64,000 nt of DNA from Adineta vaga (lineage: Eukaryota; Rotifera), in the NCBI GenBank assembly GCA_021613535.1, contig CP075492.1:2666001-2730000 (forward strand), read 5' to 3'. The notes beneath the pieces were generated by a model. It was not told the origin of the DNA, ran no database searches, and saw only the letters and a program-made list of their open reading frames with translations. Below, piece after piece: positions 1 to 11,143 of this stretch. Position 1 is the first letter of the stretch; the number at the start of each line of letters is the position of its first letter. Made by a program: the position numbers and the translations under genes.

Positions 1-16
1 AAGAATAAAATCTTAC

Positions 17-170
17 TTAAGTTTCTAGTTCCTAATACAGACCCAAGACTAATTGCCGTAATGCATAGAAGAGTTATGAAGCCTATTGGAATAATAAATC
101 TTTTCTTTCGATACCAAGAACGTCTTATAAATCGAATAACAAACTTACAGTATTTAAAAATGTAATGTAA
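17..170 (-). CDS. Partial membrane-protein exon at the window edge
   Basis: Reading the minus strand from about 140 down to a good donor (A|GTAAGA at 16-11) gives a basic stretch (RFIRRSWYRKKRF) followed by one hydrophobic segment (IIPIGFITLLCITAISLG) and a short polar tail. This looks like the N-terminal anchor of a type II membrane protein whose later exons lie beyond position 1. The frame is open upstream to about 165 but has no ATG, so the true first exon or acceptor is not fixed. It may instead be a 3' continuation of the neighbouring gene, but the most obvious splice from that gene runs quickly into a stop. No family is recognised. Confidence 0.3.
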
Positions 171-173
171 AAC

Positions 174-1160
174 TTACTCATTTTTCGGATAAAGACATGC
201 GCCTGGAAATGGAAGTTCTAAGAGTACTTCGTCAGGTATAATTTGTTTCAAATGAATAATATGAAGATCAGGTGCTGGACTAAATTGTGATTGAACAATC
301 ATTTGAGTGCCAGGTAAAAGAAGAACTTCATTTTCATTAACAAAATGTGAATGAGCACGTATATCTCGACCATTTAATGCTTCAACAGAGAATAATGTTC
401 GTTTACCATCATCACCCAAGTACATATTATTTTGTAAGACGGGTAATGATGTTGTACATGATGTGAAACTCCACCAGATAACTGATGTACCAGGTGGAAA
501 TAGAGCACTTAAATCTTTGGTTACACCACGCCAAATAACAAGTGGAGGAACGCATGGTAATTTTGTGAGTGCAGTTAGAAATAGTTTTAAATATTTCAAA
601 TAAGGTCGTAGTTTGACACGTGCTTCCGTTTTTAATGTTTGATTGAGCATTGAATAGAGACTGTATTGGTTATTTTCCCATTCAAGTGTATATAAATGAA
701 TAGCAGCACTCTCATCAATTGTCAATCCATTAGGTGGAGATTTTGATGTTGCATTTAATGCTTGTTGAACATAAATTGATAAATTATCAATAAGAGTGAT
801 CAATGGAGCACATGCTTCTGTTAAAGTTACTAAAGGTTCTTCGGCATAACCAACAATAGGTCCAAGATTTGCTACTGTATCATTGATAGCATTCATTTGT
901 TTAAGAATTACATCATTTGGAATCACTTGCACTCCTCGATTAGTTGTTGGTTTTAATTGATTCGGTTTCATATTTGATCTGTAGTGTAAATTGATATTGC
1001 CTTTGTCTACTATCGGTTGTTTATCATGGGAAAATTCATCGCCAAGTGTAGTATCTTGTAATTCAAACTGATTTTCATGAGATGTAATCATTATTATTGT
1101 CGATTGTGATACAATAAAAAAACAACTAAATATATCTACTTTGAATCGTATTATCAACAT
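174..1160 (-). CDS. NAD+:arginine mono-ADP-ribosyltransferase (ART) domain protein
   Basis: Predicted to transfer ADP-ribose from NAD+ to protein arginine residues. The ART fold spans roughly residues 105-310 of 328. The R-S-ExE catalytic set is complete: Arg211 in WRGV, Ser231 in WWSFTS, and Glu276-x-Glu278 in VNENEVLLLPG. The upstream helical part (EEPLVTLTEACAPL, then a DESAAIHLYTLEW block) matches the second ART copy near 52 kb. The first 24 residues are hydrophobic in part; Met24 (ITSHENQ) is an equally plausible start. A donor-like GTAAGT overlaps the stop codon, so an extra 3' exon cannot be excluded. Single exon as drawn. ARTs of this kind form a large family in bdelloids. The physiological target is unknown. 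Confidence 0.8.
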   Translation of the reverse strand: MLIIRFKVDIFSCFFIVSQSTIIMITSHENQFELQDTTLGDEFSHDKQPIVDKGNINLHYRSNMKPNQLKPTTNRGVQVIPNDVILKQMNAINDTVANLGPIVGYAEEPLVTLTEACAPLITLIDNLSIYVQQALNATSKSPPNGLTIDESAAIHLYTLEWENNQYSLYSMLNQTLKTEARVKLRPYLKYLKLFLTALTKLPCVPPLVIWRGVTKDLSALFPPGTSVIWWSFTSCTTSLPVLQNNMYLGDDGKRTLFSVEALNGRDIRAHSHFVNENEVLLLPGTQMIVQSQFSPAPDLHIIHLKQIIPDEVLLELPFPGACLYPKNE

Positions 1161-1502
1161 AAAAGGAATATTTTTTTGTTCTTACAATGATTATTGGTTC
1201 GCTACTAATTACCTTTATTCAAAAGATATGATGATAGAAAAGAATAGAAAATGCACTGCAAGTATTTTATCACATGAGTAATATCGATTATTGAGTATAT
1301 ATTCACAGAGGACATAAATTATATGTATAAGATAAATTATTTGAATAAACAGAATCAAAAACAATTTCATAATGTAAATTTTACTTTGAATATGAGATCA
1401 AAGATATGAGCTCGATCATTCCTTCTTCAAAGTTTAAACTGAAGCATACATGTTTTAAATGGTTTATTTCAAATTTAGTGTTTTACTTAATTTATTTCAT
1501 AT
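1161..1502. other. Intergenic, nothing recognised
   Basis: AT-rich spacer between the ART gene and the receptor pseudogene. No convincing ORF, RNA gene or repeat is seen. Confidence 0.5.
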
Positions 1503-2465
1503 TTATATTTTTCGACAACACAGTCGTTGATATATAATGAATAGTTTTTGTTTGATTATTTTGCGCAAATCTGGATATTGACATAGAGATGCAAATGGAA
1601 AAAGAAATACAACGAAATAACCAAAGTAAAAGAAATAAAGTTCAGGTTGAATACCAAAATCAGGTGGTAAACCAAATTGACGAAGAAGTGGAATAAAAAA
1701 TATTGGTGTATTTAAAATAATATTCAAACCTGAAACTAAAGTTAACTGAATAATCATTCGTCGTTGTTTCGACCATCGATTCGACTGACGAAGACGTCGT
1801 TTTTGTCGATATACACGTATTACAAGACCTATACTAAAAATAGCTTCTAAAAAAATTGGTAAACAACTATTTCCAATAAATTCCCACATGCCATAAATAC
1901 CATAAGATTGATAACAAGGTGAAGCACCACATACGGGTACAGTGTAAATATAAATACTTTCACATGGTAAAAAGAAATTTACAATGGTATAAAATATGCA
2001 AATATATCCAACAAGAATTGATAACGGAAGATAATGAGATAAAAATCTTCCTCGTCGATTTGAAATCCATTTATCATGAAATATTAATATATGTCGTTCG
2101 ATAGCTAACCAAGACATAAGAATCATTTGTCCACAATAAAAACCATAATCCGTTAGCCACCAAACACGACATAGAGCAGGTGTTGAAGGTAAAGCACGAT
2201 CGAATTGAAAAAACATGAGATATAAATTAATATCTATAAGTTAAATAGGTAAACCAAATAATAATATTAAAAGAATTGTATGATTATGTAATGCATACCG
2301 TTGAGTTCGATTAATAATTATATAAGAAATCAAACAAAAAGTACAGATTAATGATGGAATATTAGCGAGAAGCATTAACCAAAATCGTACTACACGAGGT
2401 ATTGAAATGTCTGCATTGACAAATGTATTGTCAGCACCAATATTTGAATTATTCTCAATAGACAT
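1503..2465 (-). pseudogene. Rhodopsin-type 7TM receptor with an in-frame stop
   Basis: Two stretches in the same reading frame together make a complete 7TM receptor. The first (2465-2244) has an N-glycosylated N-terminus (NNS) and TM1 to early TM2. The second (2240-1503) has TM2 to TM7, a DRY-equivalent ERH in WLAIERHILIF, a basic third loop and a Cys-containing C-tail. They are separated only by a TAA stop (plus-strand tta at 2241-2243) within TM2; translation continues in frame afterwards (LIDINLYLMFF). No intron fits here: the only GT..AG pair would be about 21 bp. A CAA to TAA change (one G>A on the plus strand at 2243) would explain it. So this is a receptor allele or pseudogene with a nonsense mutation, a stop-readthrough gene, or a base error. 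Ligand unknown. Confidence 0.75.
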
Positions 2466-2833
2466 ATTTGAATGAAAATAACTTTAAAAAAAATGATTAT
2501 TTTTCTTAATAATTAATTAAAAGTATTCAACGTTTTAGCATTGACAACTAATCATCATCTTTTCTTTCATAGTTGTCAACATGTCTCTTTTTCTACAATA
2601 TAGATTTTTTAACCATTAACATAATTAACTAAAAGAATATTTCAATCCGACTGAAATTTGAACAAGTTTTGTAAAACACGATCTGAAAGAAAGTATTGAA
2701 GTGTATAAGAAGAAAAATTTGGACGTCCACCCTACGCAGACGTGACCGACATACCCATCCTCAAGATAAGATACTACATGATTAAAATACAAAAAAATCC
2801 TTTAACGTAAATACATTTAATTTAGTTTAAATA

Positions 2834-4185
2834 TTATATTCGACAATAACGTTGAAATTTTTGTATACGATTATTGTTGGTATCGGCAACAAATACTGAA
2901 GCATCATGTCCAAGAGCTATTCCATGTGGAGATTAAGGTGATCCGAACGTGCACCTGGTCGTGCAGTAATACCTGCAATCGTTATACCTTCTGTTGAGTT
3001 GACCATCCCTATCATATAAATCATAGATAAGAAAAAAAAAGAATGACACTTATTAACTTACATAATTGAATACGATGATTACCCGTATCACTAACAAAAA
3101 TATGGCCTTCTCTATCATCTACAGCAACACCCCAAGGAAAACGGAGGCGAGATGTGTTGATCCAAGACGACCATTTCCTGCTACGACAATCTTTGTTTTG
3201 TTGTTGTCTGATAATGACACTTTGATAACCTGACATCTTAGACTTAATACCATATAGAGTGAATCATTTACAACTGTCATATGTTTTACGTTTGGAACAT
3301 TCGAAAGTATCCATGAACCATTCCATCGAGAAGGATTAGTGTTCTGTTCATAACGACGAATTTGTGTCGAGGAAGTGAAACCGATATAAACATTATTTCT
3401 TTGATCCACAGCCACACCTGTTGTTCCACCGGTAACGTGTTGCGCTGCAAGTGACGTCTTATTTGTTAACAAAGAATGACGAAAACCGTAGAATTCTTTG
3501 AAACTAGTAACCAGCAGATTATTCTCATTCTCAGTTAAGGCTATACTCGCGGGAGCAACAAGTGATATGTCTATATTTGTACCAATAGAGATCATCGAAA
3601 ATCTACTAAAATCAGGTGTATATCGTAAAACTTGATCGTGATGTGTATCAGCAACAAACATTGATGAAGAATTCTTTGATATAATTACTGCAAATGGTGA
3701 ATCCAATTCGTTATTCAATCCAGCGACAGTTTTTCCTCGAGGATTCCAAATTGAATTTTCCATTGAACAAGACATCATTTCTAGAAAAAACAGTTTTTGT
3801 ATATATTACATTCAAATGAAAATCTCAGCGTTCAATAATTAGAACTGAATATTATAAACTAAACTAACCTAGTTTTTGAGAGTCAGGTAATTGTAAAATG
3901 CACATTTGAGCGGACGTCACATTTTCGATCACTCGGTAAATAAATGAAAAATTGTAGAAAATTTGACATGTTGTATTTTCGAGATAGTAGTTAAAAGCAA
4001 CGATTTCATCGACAAAATGTCTGATTATAACAAAATGCTCGATTCGATATGTTCAACAGATTTACGGTAAAATTATTCGGAAGAGTCATTTCAATTTTTG
4101 AATTATTAAAACAACCAAAGTTGAGTGCCATTATTTTTGACAAAATCAGCAGGAGTATAGAAATAATTGTAATACAGCGATTCAT
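2834..4185 (-). pseudogene. Secreted PAN-like/NHL-repeat protein, broken by frameshifts
   Basis: A signal peptide starts at 4185 (MNRCITIISILLLIL). A Cys-containing PAN/apple-like segment follows (FNYYLENTTCQIFYN), then NHL beta-propeller repeats (SPFAVIISKN, FVADTHHDQVLRY, GVAVDQRNNVYIG, GVAVDDREGHIFVSDTGNH, VFVADTNNNRIQKFQ) to a stop at 2834. Introns fit at 3781-3868 and 3009-3061, both GT..AG and frame-consistent. The frame is broken at about 4009-4012 (TTTTGTC|GATGAA), at about 3141-3165 and at about 2925-2935. Each needs a one-base correction to keep recognisable NHL sequence. The intact relative at 17.9-18.9 kb shows the expected arrangement. Likely a pseudogene; three independent assembly errors is the alternative. 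Confidence 0.75.
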
Positions 4186-4578
4186 TTCAAAATAACAAGA
4201 ATGTGAATACCTTCAGAAAATAGTCAAATTTTTGAGAAACTATTTTTTTCAAAATGCCATTATTTTATGGTTTGAAGGAGAAATACATTCTGTGCGCTTG
4301 ACAACTAACAGTAACGATTGTATTTGCATTCATCATAGGCCAAGCATGAAAACAAAAACTTTTTTTTTTTTGTTAAAGATGAAAAAGAACGACGTTGGAT
4401 ATGGAAATTTTTGAAGAAAGTAAATAGAACTATTATTTTTACTAAAATATTATTGGACGTTAATGTCGATGTTTAACGTAACAACAATATTATAGCTACA
4501 TTTCCAACTTCATGTTTGTTTCACTTCATATAATTTGTTTCACTTTTTTTTCTCATTTAAAAAGAAATACAATTGAAC
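4186..4578. other. Divergent intergenic region
   Basis: Spacer between the minus-strand NHL pseudogene and the plus-strand unit A, so it probably holds both promoters. It is T/A-rich with a poly-T run near 4362. The 60-codon ORF inside it has no family features and is not accepted. Confidence 0.4.
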
Positions 4579-6157
4579 ATGAAGTATCTGTCTCGATTAC
4601 AAGAATATATACAATTATGGGATATATTCTCAAGCGATATAGAATATGATCCATTAGAGCGACTTATAGGGCGTTTAGCAACACGTGTCTATTTTATTAT
4701 TTTTTCTATTTGTCTCATCTTATTCATTATTTTTAATATTATCATTCATAAATCTGTGTCTGAAATTGTTAATAATCCTTCTCAAAGTGAATTTGAATAT
4801 TTACAATTAAAATATTCACAGACTTTAACATGTCCTTGTCGAACGATTACTGTTCCTTATCAAACATTTATTAACATTACACCAGTAATTCATTCAGTAT
4901 GTTCCAGTGGATTTATTTCAAATGAATGGTTTTCTTATATGATGAATAGTGTAGATCGTCCATCCTATATACCGGTAAGAACTACTTGAATTCTTCTGTT
5001 CGTTCAAAATTATGTTGAGATAGAATTTGTAAAGGTCTACTATTCATTTATATCTGCATCTATACTTATAGACTTTGCATTAAAAACTGATAGCAATATT
5101 TCTTCTGTTTCAATTTAGAATATCAATCCATCAGCTTACAGTTCAACTGGAAAAGGAGTAAACAAACGGATGGATATTTTCACTGTCTTACCAAGTCAGT
5201 TTCGTGCATTACAAAATCTTTGCATCCGTGCTGTACAGACTATTGAAAGTACTCTCAACATCTTTGGAAGACAATCACTTATTTCAAACACGACTTTAAC
5301 AAATGAGGTAAGATTTTCATAAATTCTTTGAAGTTATTTGGCACATTTTTAGTTGATCAATATGTATACAAATGATGCTGTAATTCGTATGAAAACTAAA
5401 GCAATCGGCGATTTCATAAGTATTTTCGATATGATTAATGGAATGACCCACGGTGACCATATAATCTCGGCACTTCAAACGAATTTTCAGATTATATCAC
5501 CATCTATAGTTCCAGATGAAACAAATCTTCTGCAGACGCTCTCTAGCCGAGCAGTACTTAGTACAAATATAAAACTTCCCGGAATAGAGTCAATTGGTCC
5601 TACCTGTAGTTGTGAAATAACAATGGATTGTCTATCATATATGGTCATTGCTGATCAAGATATCTACTATTCATTTACAGAAGAATACTTCATAATCCCA
5701 GGTTTCTATACTGGTTGTTATCCAGTTCGGGCTCTTCTTTATTCATCGTTAACTTGTTTTTTTGATATCAATTGTTTGGATATAATTACATCAATTTTCA
5801 ATTCTTATGAATCATTACCGTCGAGCATTAAAATTCTTAATACGTCAGATTTAATAATATCAACAGAAAATACATCGATTAATACACTAGTTAATCGTAT
5901 ATTCGTTGAAAATTGGATAACAATTTTAAACTATAGTAATTACTATAAAATATGTTCACCAATATATTGCACATACAGTTACATTGGTCATCGTTCTTTT
6001 TTGGATATTGTTTCCATTATATTAAGTTCAATTAGTAGTTTAACGATAATTTTAAAATTCATTATTTTTCAAATTGTTAAATATTTTGTTAAACGACGTC
6101 TTCTAAAAAATTCGATGATTTATTCAACTCCTATCAATCAAACACTGATGAGAAAGG
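4579..6157 (+). CDS. Two-TM Cys-rich ectodomain protein, unit A of cluster 1
   Basis: No named family is recognised. Exons 4579-4974, 5119-5307 and 5353-6157 join in frame through GT..AG introns of 144 and 45 bp (phase 0). The start is the ATG at 4579. The product has a cytoplasmic N-terminus (about 40 aa), TM1 (VYFIIFSICLILFIIF), an ectodomain of about 350 aa, TM2 near 5990-6080 and a basic tail. Ectodomain landmarks shared by all six units are LTCPC..I, HSVCSSGF, TCSC...C, GCYP and CSP..C.Y. Without further splicing the frame stops at 6171. A donor (AAG G|GTATGT at 6158) and an acceptor (TTTAAG at 6431-6433) allow a phase-1 join to unit B in frame, giving a continuous A-B protein. Topology (N and C inside, large Cys-rich outside) resembles DEG/ENaC and P2X subunits, but no sequence motif of those families is seen. 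Confidence 0.65.
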
Positions 6158-6433
6158 GTATGTTTTCTTAAATATCTCGAAATTGTTATTAGGAATAGGG
6201 AAAATAATAGTCATTCGCTTGCTTACTGTAATATACTAATTACTTTTTTTGACATCGGCTAGAAAAAAACTTTCGAAAACATTTTACATTATAAGAAACG
6301 AACTGTGAGAGAACACTCTGAAACAATCCGAAAAATCCTCTCTCTCGTATCTCTATACTAAAGTAAATGTTGTATAAGAAAATCTAATTTTAAGTTACAT
6401 CAAAAGGATTTATTTCATTAAATTGTATTTAAG

Positions 6434-7725
6434 TCATACATTTTATTCAAAAACCATGGAAATCAATATTAATGAAAATTCGCACGGTCAATATTTTACC
6501 ACCTTCATATGACATAAGTGATCAAAAAGAAATCGAACATGCATTAAAAAATGGTTTCATAGCTACAAAACTCTATTTTATTTTTTTTATTCTTACGATT
6601 ATAATTCTTGCATTTATTCTTCGATTAATGACAAATATTAATGTTATTACTATAAATAATCCAAACCGAACAGTTTATGAAAATCTATTAATAGAACAAG
6701 GATCAACAAATCTACAATGTCCATGTAGTAATATTGCTATTTCATACAATCGTTTTATTGAATTAGAACCGTCTTTTCATTCGATTTGTACGAGTAATTT
6801 TACCGACCAAGTTCAACTGGCTTTCTTATCGTTATACATGCCCTCAAAATTATTTAATAATTCAAATTTTTTAATGATATTCTCTCGACAAATGATTATA
6901 ATTGAACAATTATGTACATTAGCTAATAAAACTATTACAAATGGTATCATAAATTTCTATATAAATTCATTTGTTTCTACAGAATTATTACCACATTATT
7001 TATTAGAATTTCAAATAAAATCATTAAAAGAAACTTTTATCAATAATTTAATAGCTGATTTTATTTTAACCATAGATATGATAAATATTATTTTTCAAAA
7101 CAATCAATTAATTTCGGCAGATTTTACTAATTGGCAATTGTTTATGAATCCATCTTTAAACAATATAATTACAAGTGAACCAATTATCTATGCAAATTGT
7201 AGTTGTGCTCATCAATATGATTCATTATGTCAAAGTGTAGCAACTTTTAATCCGGAGAATTATTTTAATGAAACAGCAAATTTTGTTTCTGATGTTATTG
7301 TTGGTTGTTATGTTTCAAGTTCTTTTAAACAAACAAATACAATATTTTTTTATAATCAAACAGCTTTAGATATACCTTTAATAGACGTTTATTATGATGA
7401 TATTACTTGGGGTTTTGAAATTCCTATTATCAATTCATTAGAAACTTCTGAACTTGATTCAATAAATCAAACAAATGTTAAACTTGATGATTTATTAAAT
7501 AAATTATTTATTAAGAAATGGTATTTACAAATAAATTATGATAATTATTTCATTCATTGTGCGCCTATATCATGTTCTTATCAATTGATTGAACGTCAAA
7601 ATTATCTCTATATTACTATTTTTCTTTTTGGTATAGTATTTAGTTTATCCACGATTCTTCGACTTATTTCATTAGCAATCGTAGCATTTCTACGACGAAA
7701 ATCAAACCTCCAATCGCAATCATAG
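6434..7725 (+). CDS. Two-TM Cys-rich ectodomain protein, unit B of cluster 1
   Basis: Open from the acceptor at 6433; an ATG at 6472 would give a free-standing 417 aa protein. TM1 is LYFIFFILTIIILAFIL; TM2 is at about 7605-7680. Family landmarks: LQCPCSNIAISY, HSICTSNF, NCSCAHQYDSLC, VVGCY-like IVGCYVSS, and CAPISCSY. The usual Cys pair after the GC motif (seen as TLECFYDQSC in unit F) is replaced by TIFFYNQTA, so one disulfide is probably missing. The sequence between 6434 and 6472 (VIHFIQKPWKSIL) aligns in position with the linkers of the fused units downstream, which favours an A-B fusion over separate genes. It ends in TAG at 7723-7725, immediately followed by a donor-like GTAATA. Uncharacterised function. 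Confidence 0.6.
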
Positions 7726-7795
7726 GTAATACATGATTGGATCTTTAATAAGAACTCTTTTTCTTTTATGAAAATTTCAATTTTATTATTTTTAG

Positions 7796-8964
7796 AATCA
7801 AAATTAACATTATGGATGAAATTAAAAATGTTTATCATCAATTTCAATATGTTCTCAAAAGAAAATGAACAAAATTCATTTAGAAAACGAAGTGGAATTT
7901 TAGCAACACGATTTTATTTACTATTACTATGTATATCACTAATAATATTGAGTCTATTCAATACATTTACTGCTCAAGCTGAATTAATTCAAATATCTTA
8001 TCCATCATTTGATCAATTTACTTATTTAAATGATCGATATTCTTCTAACATTCGTTGTTCATGTAAAAATATTTCAGTTCCATATATTTCATTTATGTCC
8101 CTTGAACCTCAATTACATTATATATGTACGAATCAATTATTAAATAACGCAGCTCAACAACTTAATGATAGATTATCTTTCGCTTTACTATCTTCATTAA
8201 ATAATCTATGTCAATTAGCGAATAGAACTTTAAATAATTCATTAATTGATTTTCTTTCAACTCAATATGTATCAAGTCAATTAACACAACCAATTCTATT
8301 TCAATCACAAGTTAAAGTCTTTATTCATGAAATGTTAACATTAACAACAAATACATTTATTCGAAAGATCAAAGAAACGAATACTTACATTCATTCAAAC
8401 CAATTGTTATCAGCACTTATGACGAATTATGATCTTCAAGTAAAAGATGAATTTAATGGACAACGTATATCAACTGTAAGGCGAACTTATCAAAATGGTT
8501 TATGTGATTGTCAATTGAATGATACATGTAGTGAAGAGAGTTCTATTATATCTGGTTTTCGTATAGGTTGTTATATAACCGATGCTGTTCTACAATCAAA
8601 TCTTCAATGTTTTTACAATCAAACATGTATGATGACAACTTTTAATTTAACGGAAATACTTTCGATAGAAGATATGAATTATTCGACTTCAATGACTATT
8701 GATCAATTAATGAATGATATCTTTATTACTAAATGGATAAAACAAGAAGCAAATTATGAGAAATATTTTATAGCATGTCGACCTATGTTATGTATTTATT
8801 CACCTGCTGAAAAACGAAATTATTGGCTTGTGGTGACTGTTACTATTGCTATTATGGGTGGTCTATCTAAAATATTAAAGATAGTAGTACCTTTTGTTGT
8901 GAAAATAGTACGTAAGATAATTTTATATCGAAAAAATTATACTGTTCAACCAAATAATTCATAA
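7796..8964 (+). CDS. Two-TM Cys-rich ectodomain protein, unit C of cluster 1
   Basis: Begins after an acceptor (TATTTTTAG, 7787-7795). If C is a separate gene, the start could be an ATG at 7816, 7828, 7849 or, upstream, 7768. TM1 is FYLLLLCISLIILSLF; TM2 is near 8825-8890 with the family Gly-Gly (IMGGLSKILK); the tail is basic. Ectodomain landmarks: IRCSCKNISVPY, HYICTNQL, LCDCQLNDTC, IGCYITDA, LQCFYNQTC and CRPMLCIY. The pre-TM1 linker (SKLTLWMKLKM...NFNMF) resembles the E-F linker (DRLTLFVEKV...ELNIF). That suggests C was once spliced to B through the 70 bp intron-like gap 7726-7795. At present the B frame stops at the donor and the phase is one base off, so I leave C separate. Confidence 0.6.
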
Positions 8965-9363
8965 ATATGTTAACATGAAAATTTAGTCATCTAAACAAAA
9001 CTTATCAACAATAATCATCGTATAGATATGAAATGTTTCTTGAAACTTTTATTTATCGCTCATATAACTTTTCATTTGCACCATTATTATATTTTATTGC
9101 TTGACTATACATCGTTTTATCAATCTCAATAAAGAAATTTTTTAGTTTAGAATATTGTTACTAAGCTAAAGATGTAGATAAGAAGAGTGAGCAGATAGAG
9201 ACACTGACTTCCACGAATCCTCACCCACCCTATATCTGAAGTGCAAACAAATCCCAGGAGGTGAGATGATAATTAATGACATTATACATTTATTTATTAC
9301 AAAGAATAGAGTTTATATAGTTGATGCTTATGCTTGTTTATTTTTACTAATATTACTTTATCA
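8965..9363. other. Convergent intergenic region
   Basis: Spacer between the 3' ends of unit C (plus) and the small Gly/His-rich gene (minus). It contains C-rich sequence near 9215-9235 (CTCACCCACCC) of the type found in the intergenic hairpins elsewhere in the window. Nothing else recognised. Confidence 0.4.
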
Positions 9364-9696
9364 TTAATGACCATGATGACCACCACGACGACGATGTTCC
9401 TCATCTGAAGAAGAAGAAGACGAAGAACGACGACGTTCCATATGACCACCTTGATTTCCAAAACCCGGAGCACCTCCATGCATTTGATTAGGTGCTGGAT
9501 TAGGATTACCACCCATCATATTATCTAGTTTTTGTCCTATTTGACCTAAAAATATAAATCATACCAACTAGTAACAAAAGCACATTATTTTATTATTTAG
9601 CGAAGAAAATATTTCCTATAATAATAATAATAACTTACCATTTAATCCACCAGGAACATTTTGTTGAATCCAATTATCAGTTTGACGTTCACTCAT
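9364..9696 (-). CDS. Small Gly/Asn- and Ser/His-rich protein
   Basis: Two exons (9639-9696 and 9364-9545) separated by a 93 bp GT..AG intron, joined in phase 1 (AAT G|GT), encode about 79 residues. The start ATG at 9696 opens with MSERQTDNWIQQNVPGG. The middle is QIGQKLDNMMGGNPNP and the C-terminus is an Arg/Ser/Asp/Glu run ending in RRRGGHHGH. It is low-complexity and soluble-looking, with no signal peptide or TM segment. No family is recognised. A degenerate copy of the second exon lies on the opposite strand at 10293-10429. The spliced frame and the conserved relative support a real gene. Confidence 0.6.
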
Positions 9697-10292
9697 ATTA
9701 ATTCTTAATAATTTTAATATCTAATATTGTTAAATCAATAAATGAATGAAAACAGTTTCAATCAAACCATATTTATAGAAGATTTTTTATTTGTTTTTTT
9801 ATACGCATTCGTTAAAGAAAAAAACTAAAAGATTAATCAAGCATGACTTTCATTGGTATATTGATCATGCCCATTAATATTTCGTCTCTTAAATTACCTT
9901 TTTTCAACATGAGAAAAATGCATTAAATTCGAACTTCAAGTGTATTATTATTACAATTAGACACATGCATAATTTCTTTTATGAATGCATCATTCGTTAT
10001 CTCTAATAGAAATCGCACTCAATCGCTTTTTTCTACTTTTTAAACTTCATCATTGAACTATTTGATAAATAGATAGAGAAAAGAACAATATTTATTAGAA
10101 TATTAATAATCAATTTCTATATTTTTAGTAAGAAAAATAATTAAAAACAAACAACAAATCTATAAATAAAAGGTTATTAAGTATATTTTTTTAATTATAC
10201 TAACGTAAATCAAATGCGCAATACTTTATTTTATGACGTCAACCGTATATACATGAGTATTGCTACTGTATTATCATTTTATTTTAATATAG
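9697..10292. other. Divergent spacer
   Basis: AT-rich sequence between the small gene and its degenerate relative. No ORF, RNA gene or repeat recognised. Confidence 0.35.
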
Positions 10293-10429
10293 GTAATCTT
10301 GGTGAACGGTTGGATAACTATTTAGGTGGAAATCCAAATTCAACATTCGGTCAAATATATGGTGTCGCACCAGGAGTTGGAGGTTATATGGATATGGTTA
10401 TTCATATGAGGGATGATAATCTTCAATGA
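10293..10429 (+). pseudogene. Degenerate relative of the small Gly/Asn-rich gene
   Basis: After an acceptor-like TTTTAATATAG the plus strand reads NLGERLDNYLGGNPNS, then FGQIYGVAPGVGGY and a stop at 10429. This parallels exon 2 of the gene at 9364-9696 (QIGQKLDNMMGGNPNP, then APGFGNQGG). The upstream ATG-bearing sequence (10214-10290) does not resemble that gene's first exon, and the Ser/His-rich tail is absent. Best read as a truncated inverted duplicate; a short functional paralogue is possible. Confidence 0.4.
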
Positions 10430-10461
10430 TAAAATATATTTATAAATAATTGATTTTCGTT

Positions 10462-10904
10462 ATCTCAATTCTTATTTATTTATGTAGTTTCAGTTAATTA
10501 AGAATATCAAGATGAGCGAGTGCAGGAAATTTTCTTTTTTCTCAATGATCTTTCGTACGTTACTATTATCATTTATAACTCAATATACGATAAAAAAAGA
10601 TTGATTTCTAATTAAATAATTCTCATTGTTGTTCTGATTTATCGATTTAAGTTATTGATGATTTGATATGCAATTGATTTTTCTCAATTACGGAGAGAAA
10701 TTCAGACAGTTTAACAGTAGAATAGCTAAGGAGTTATGAGTAATGTAAGTTTGATTTCTATTTTGATTTGATGATCTTTCTTAACCAATTTTTCGTGTTT
10801 GTTGAGACATATTATAGTGGATACATCTACTGAATTAACTTAGATATTCTCATGGATAAATAACAGAATTGTTAATATTGAACTCTTTCAATTCTAATAA
10901 ATCC
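10462..10904. repeat. Dispersed ~440 bp repeat, copy 1
   Basis: Almost identical, in the same orientation, to 17300-17740; both begin ATCTCAATTCTTAT and end near CAATTCTAATA.ATCC. The few differences are scattered substitutions and 1-3 bp indels. It has no ORF and no clear terminal inverted repeat. The ends share a short direct motif (TCAATTCT). Likely a non-autonomous element or solo terminal repeat. Confidence 0.8.
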
Positions 10905-11143
10905 GCACCCATACCCTAAAGAGTCTTCACTGTGAAGCATAGTTTATGCAATCTTGTATCTTAGATTTCTTAAAAACTGAACCATGTAAAATCTCTGAAC
11001 GTGAAAGTATATTGTCTCATTAGGATTCAAAATGTTAAATCAAAATAATAGATCCATTTGATATTATATTTTGTTTAGCAGTAAGATGTATGTATATTTT
11101 ATAAAAATAGAACAGTGCAGCAAAATATTCTTGAAAAATGTAC

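Noticed and set aside
2215-2243. A short intron removing the stop in the first receptor
   Set aside because: The only GT..AG pair would be about 21 bp, far below other introns here, and the frame is continuous without it.
4232-4414. 60-codon plus-strand ORF
   Set aside because: Phe/Lys-rich reading of A/T runs in a divergent promoter region with no family features.
9297-9512. 71-codon minus-strand ORF
   Set aside because: Out-of-frame shadow of the second exon of the Gly/His-rich gene.
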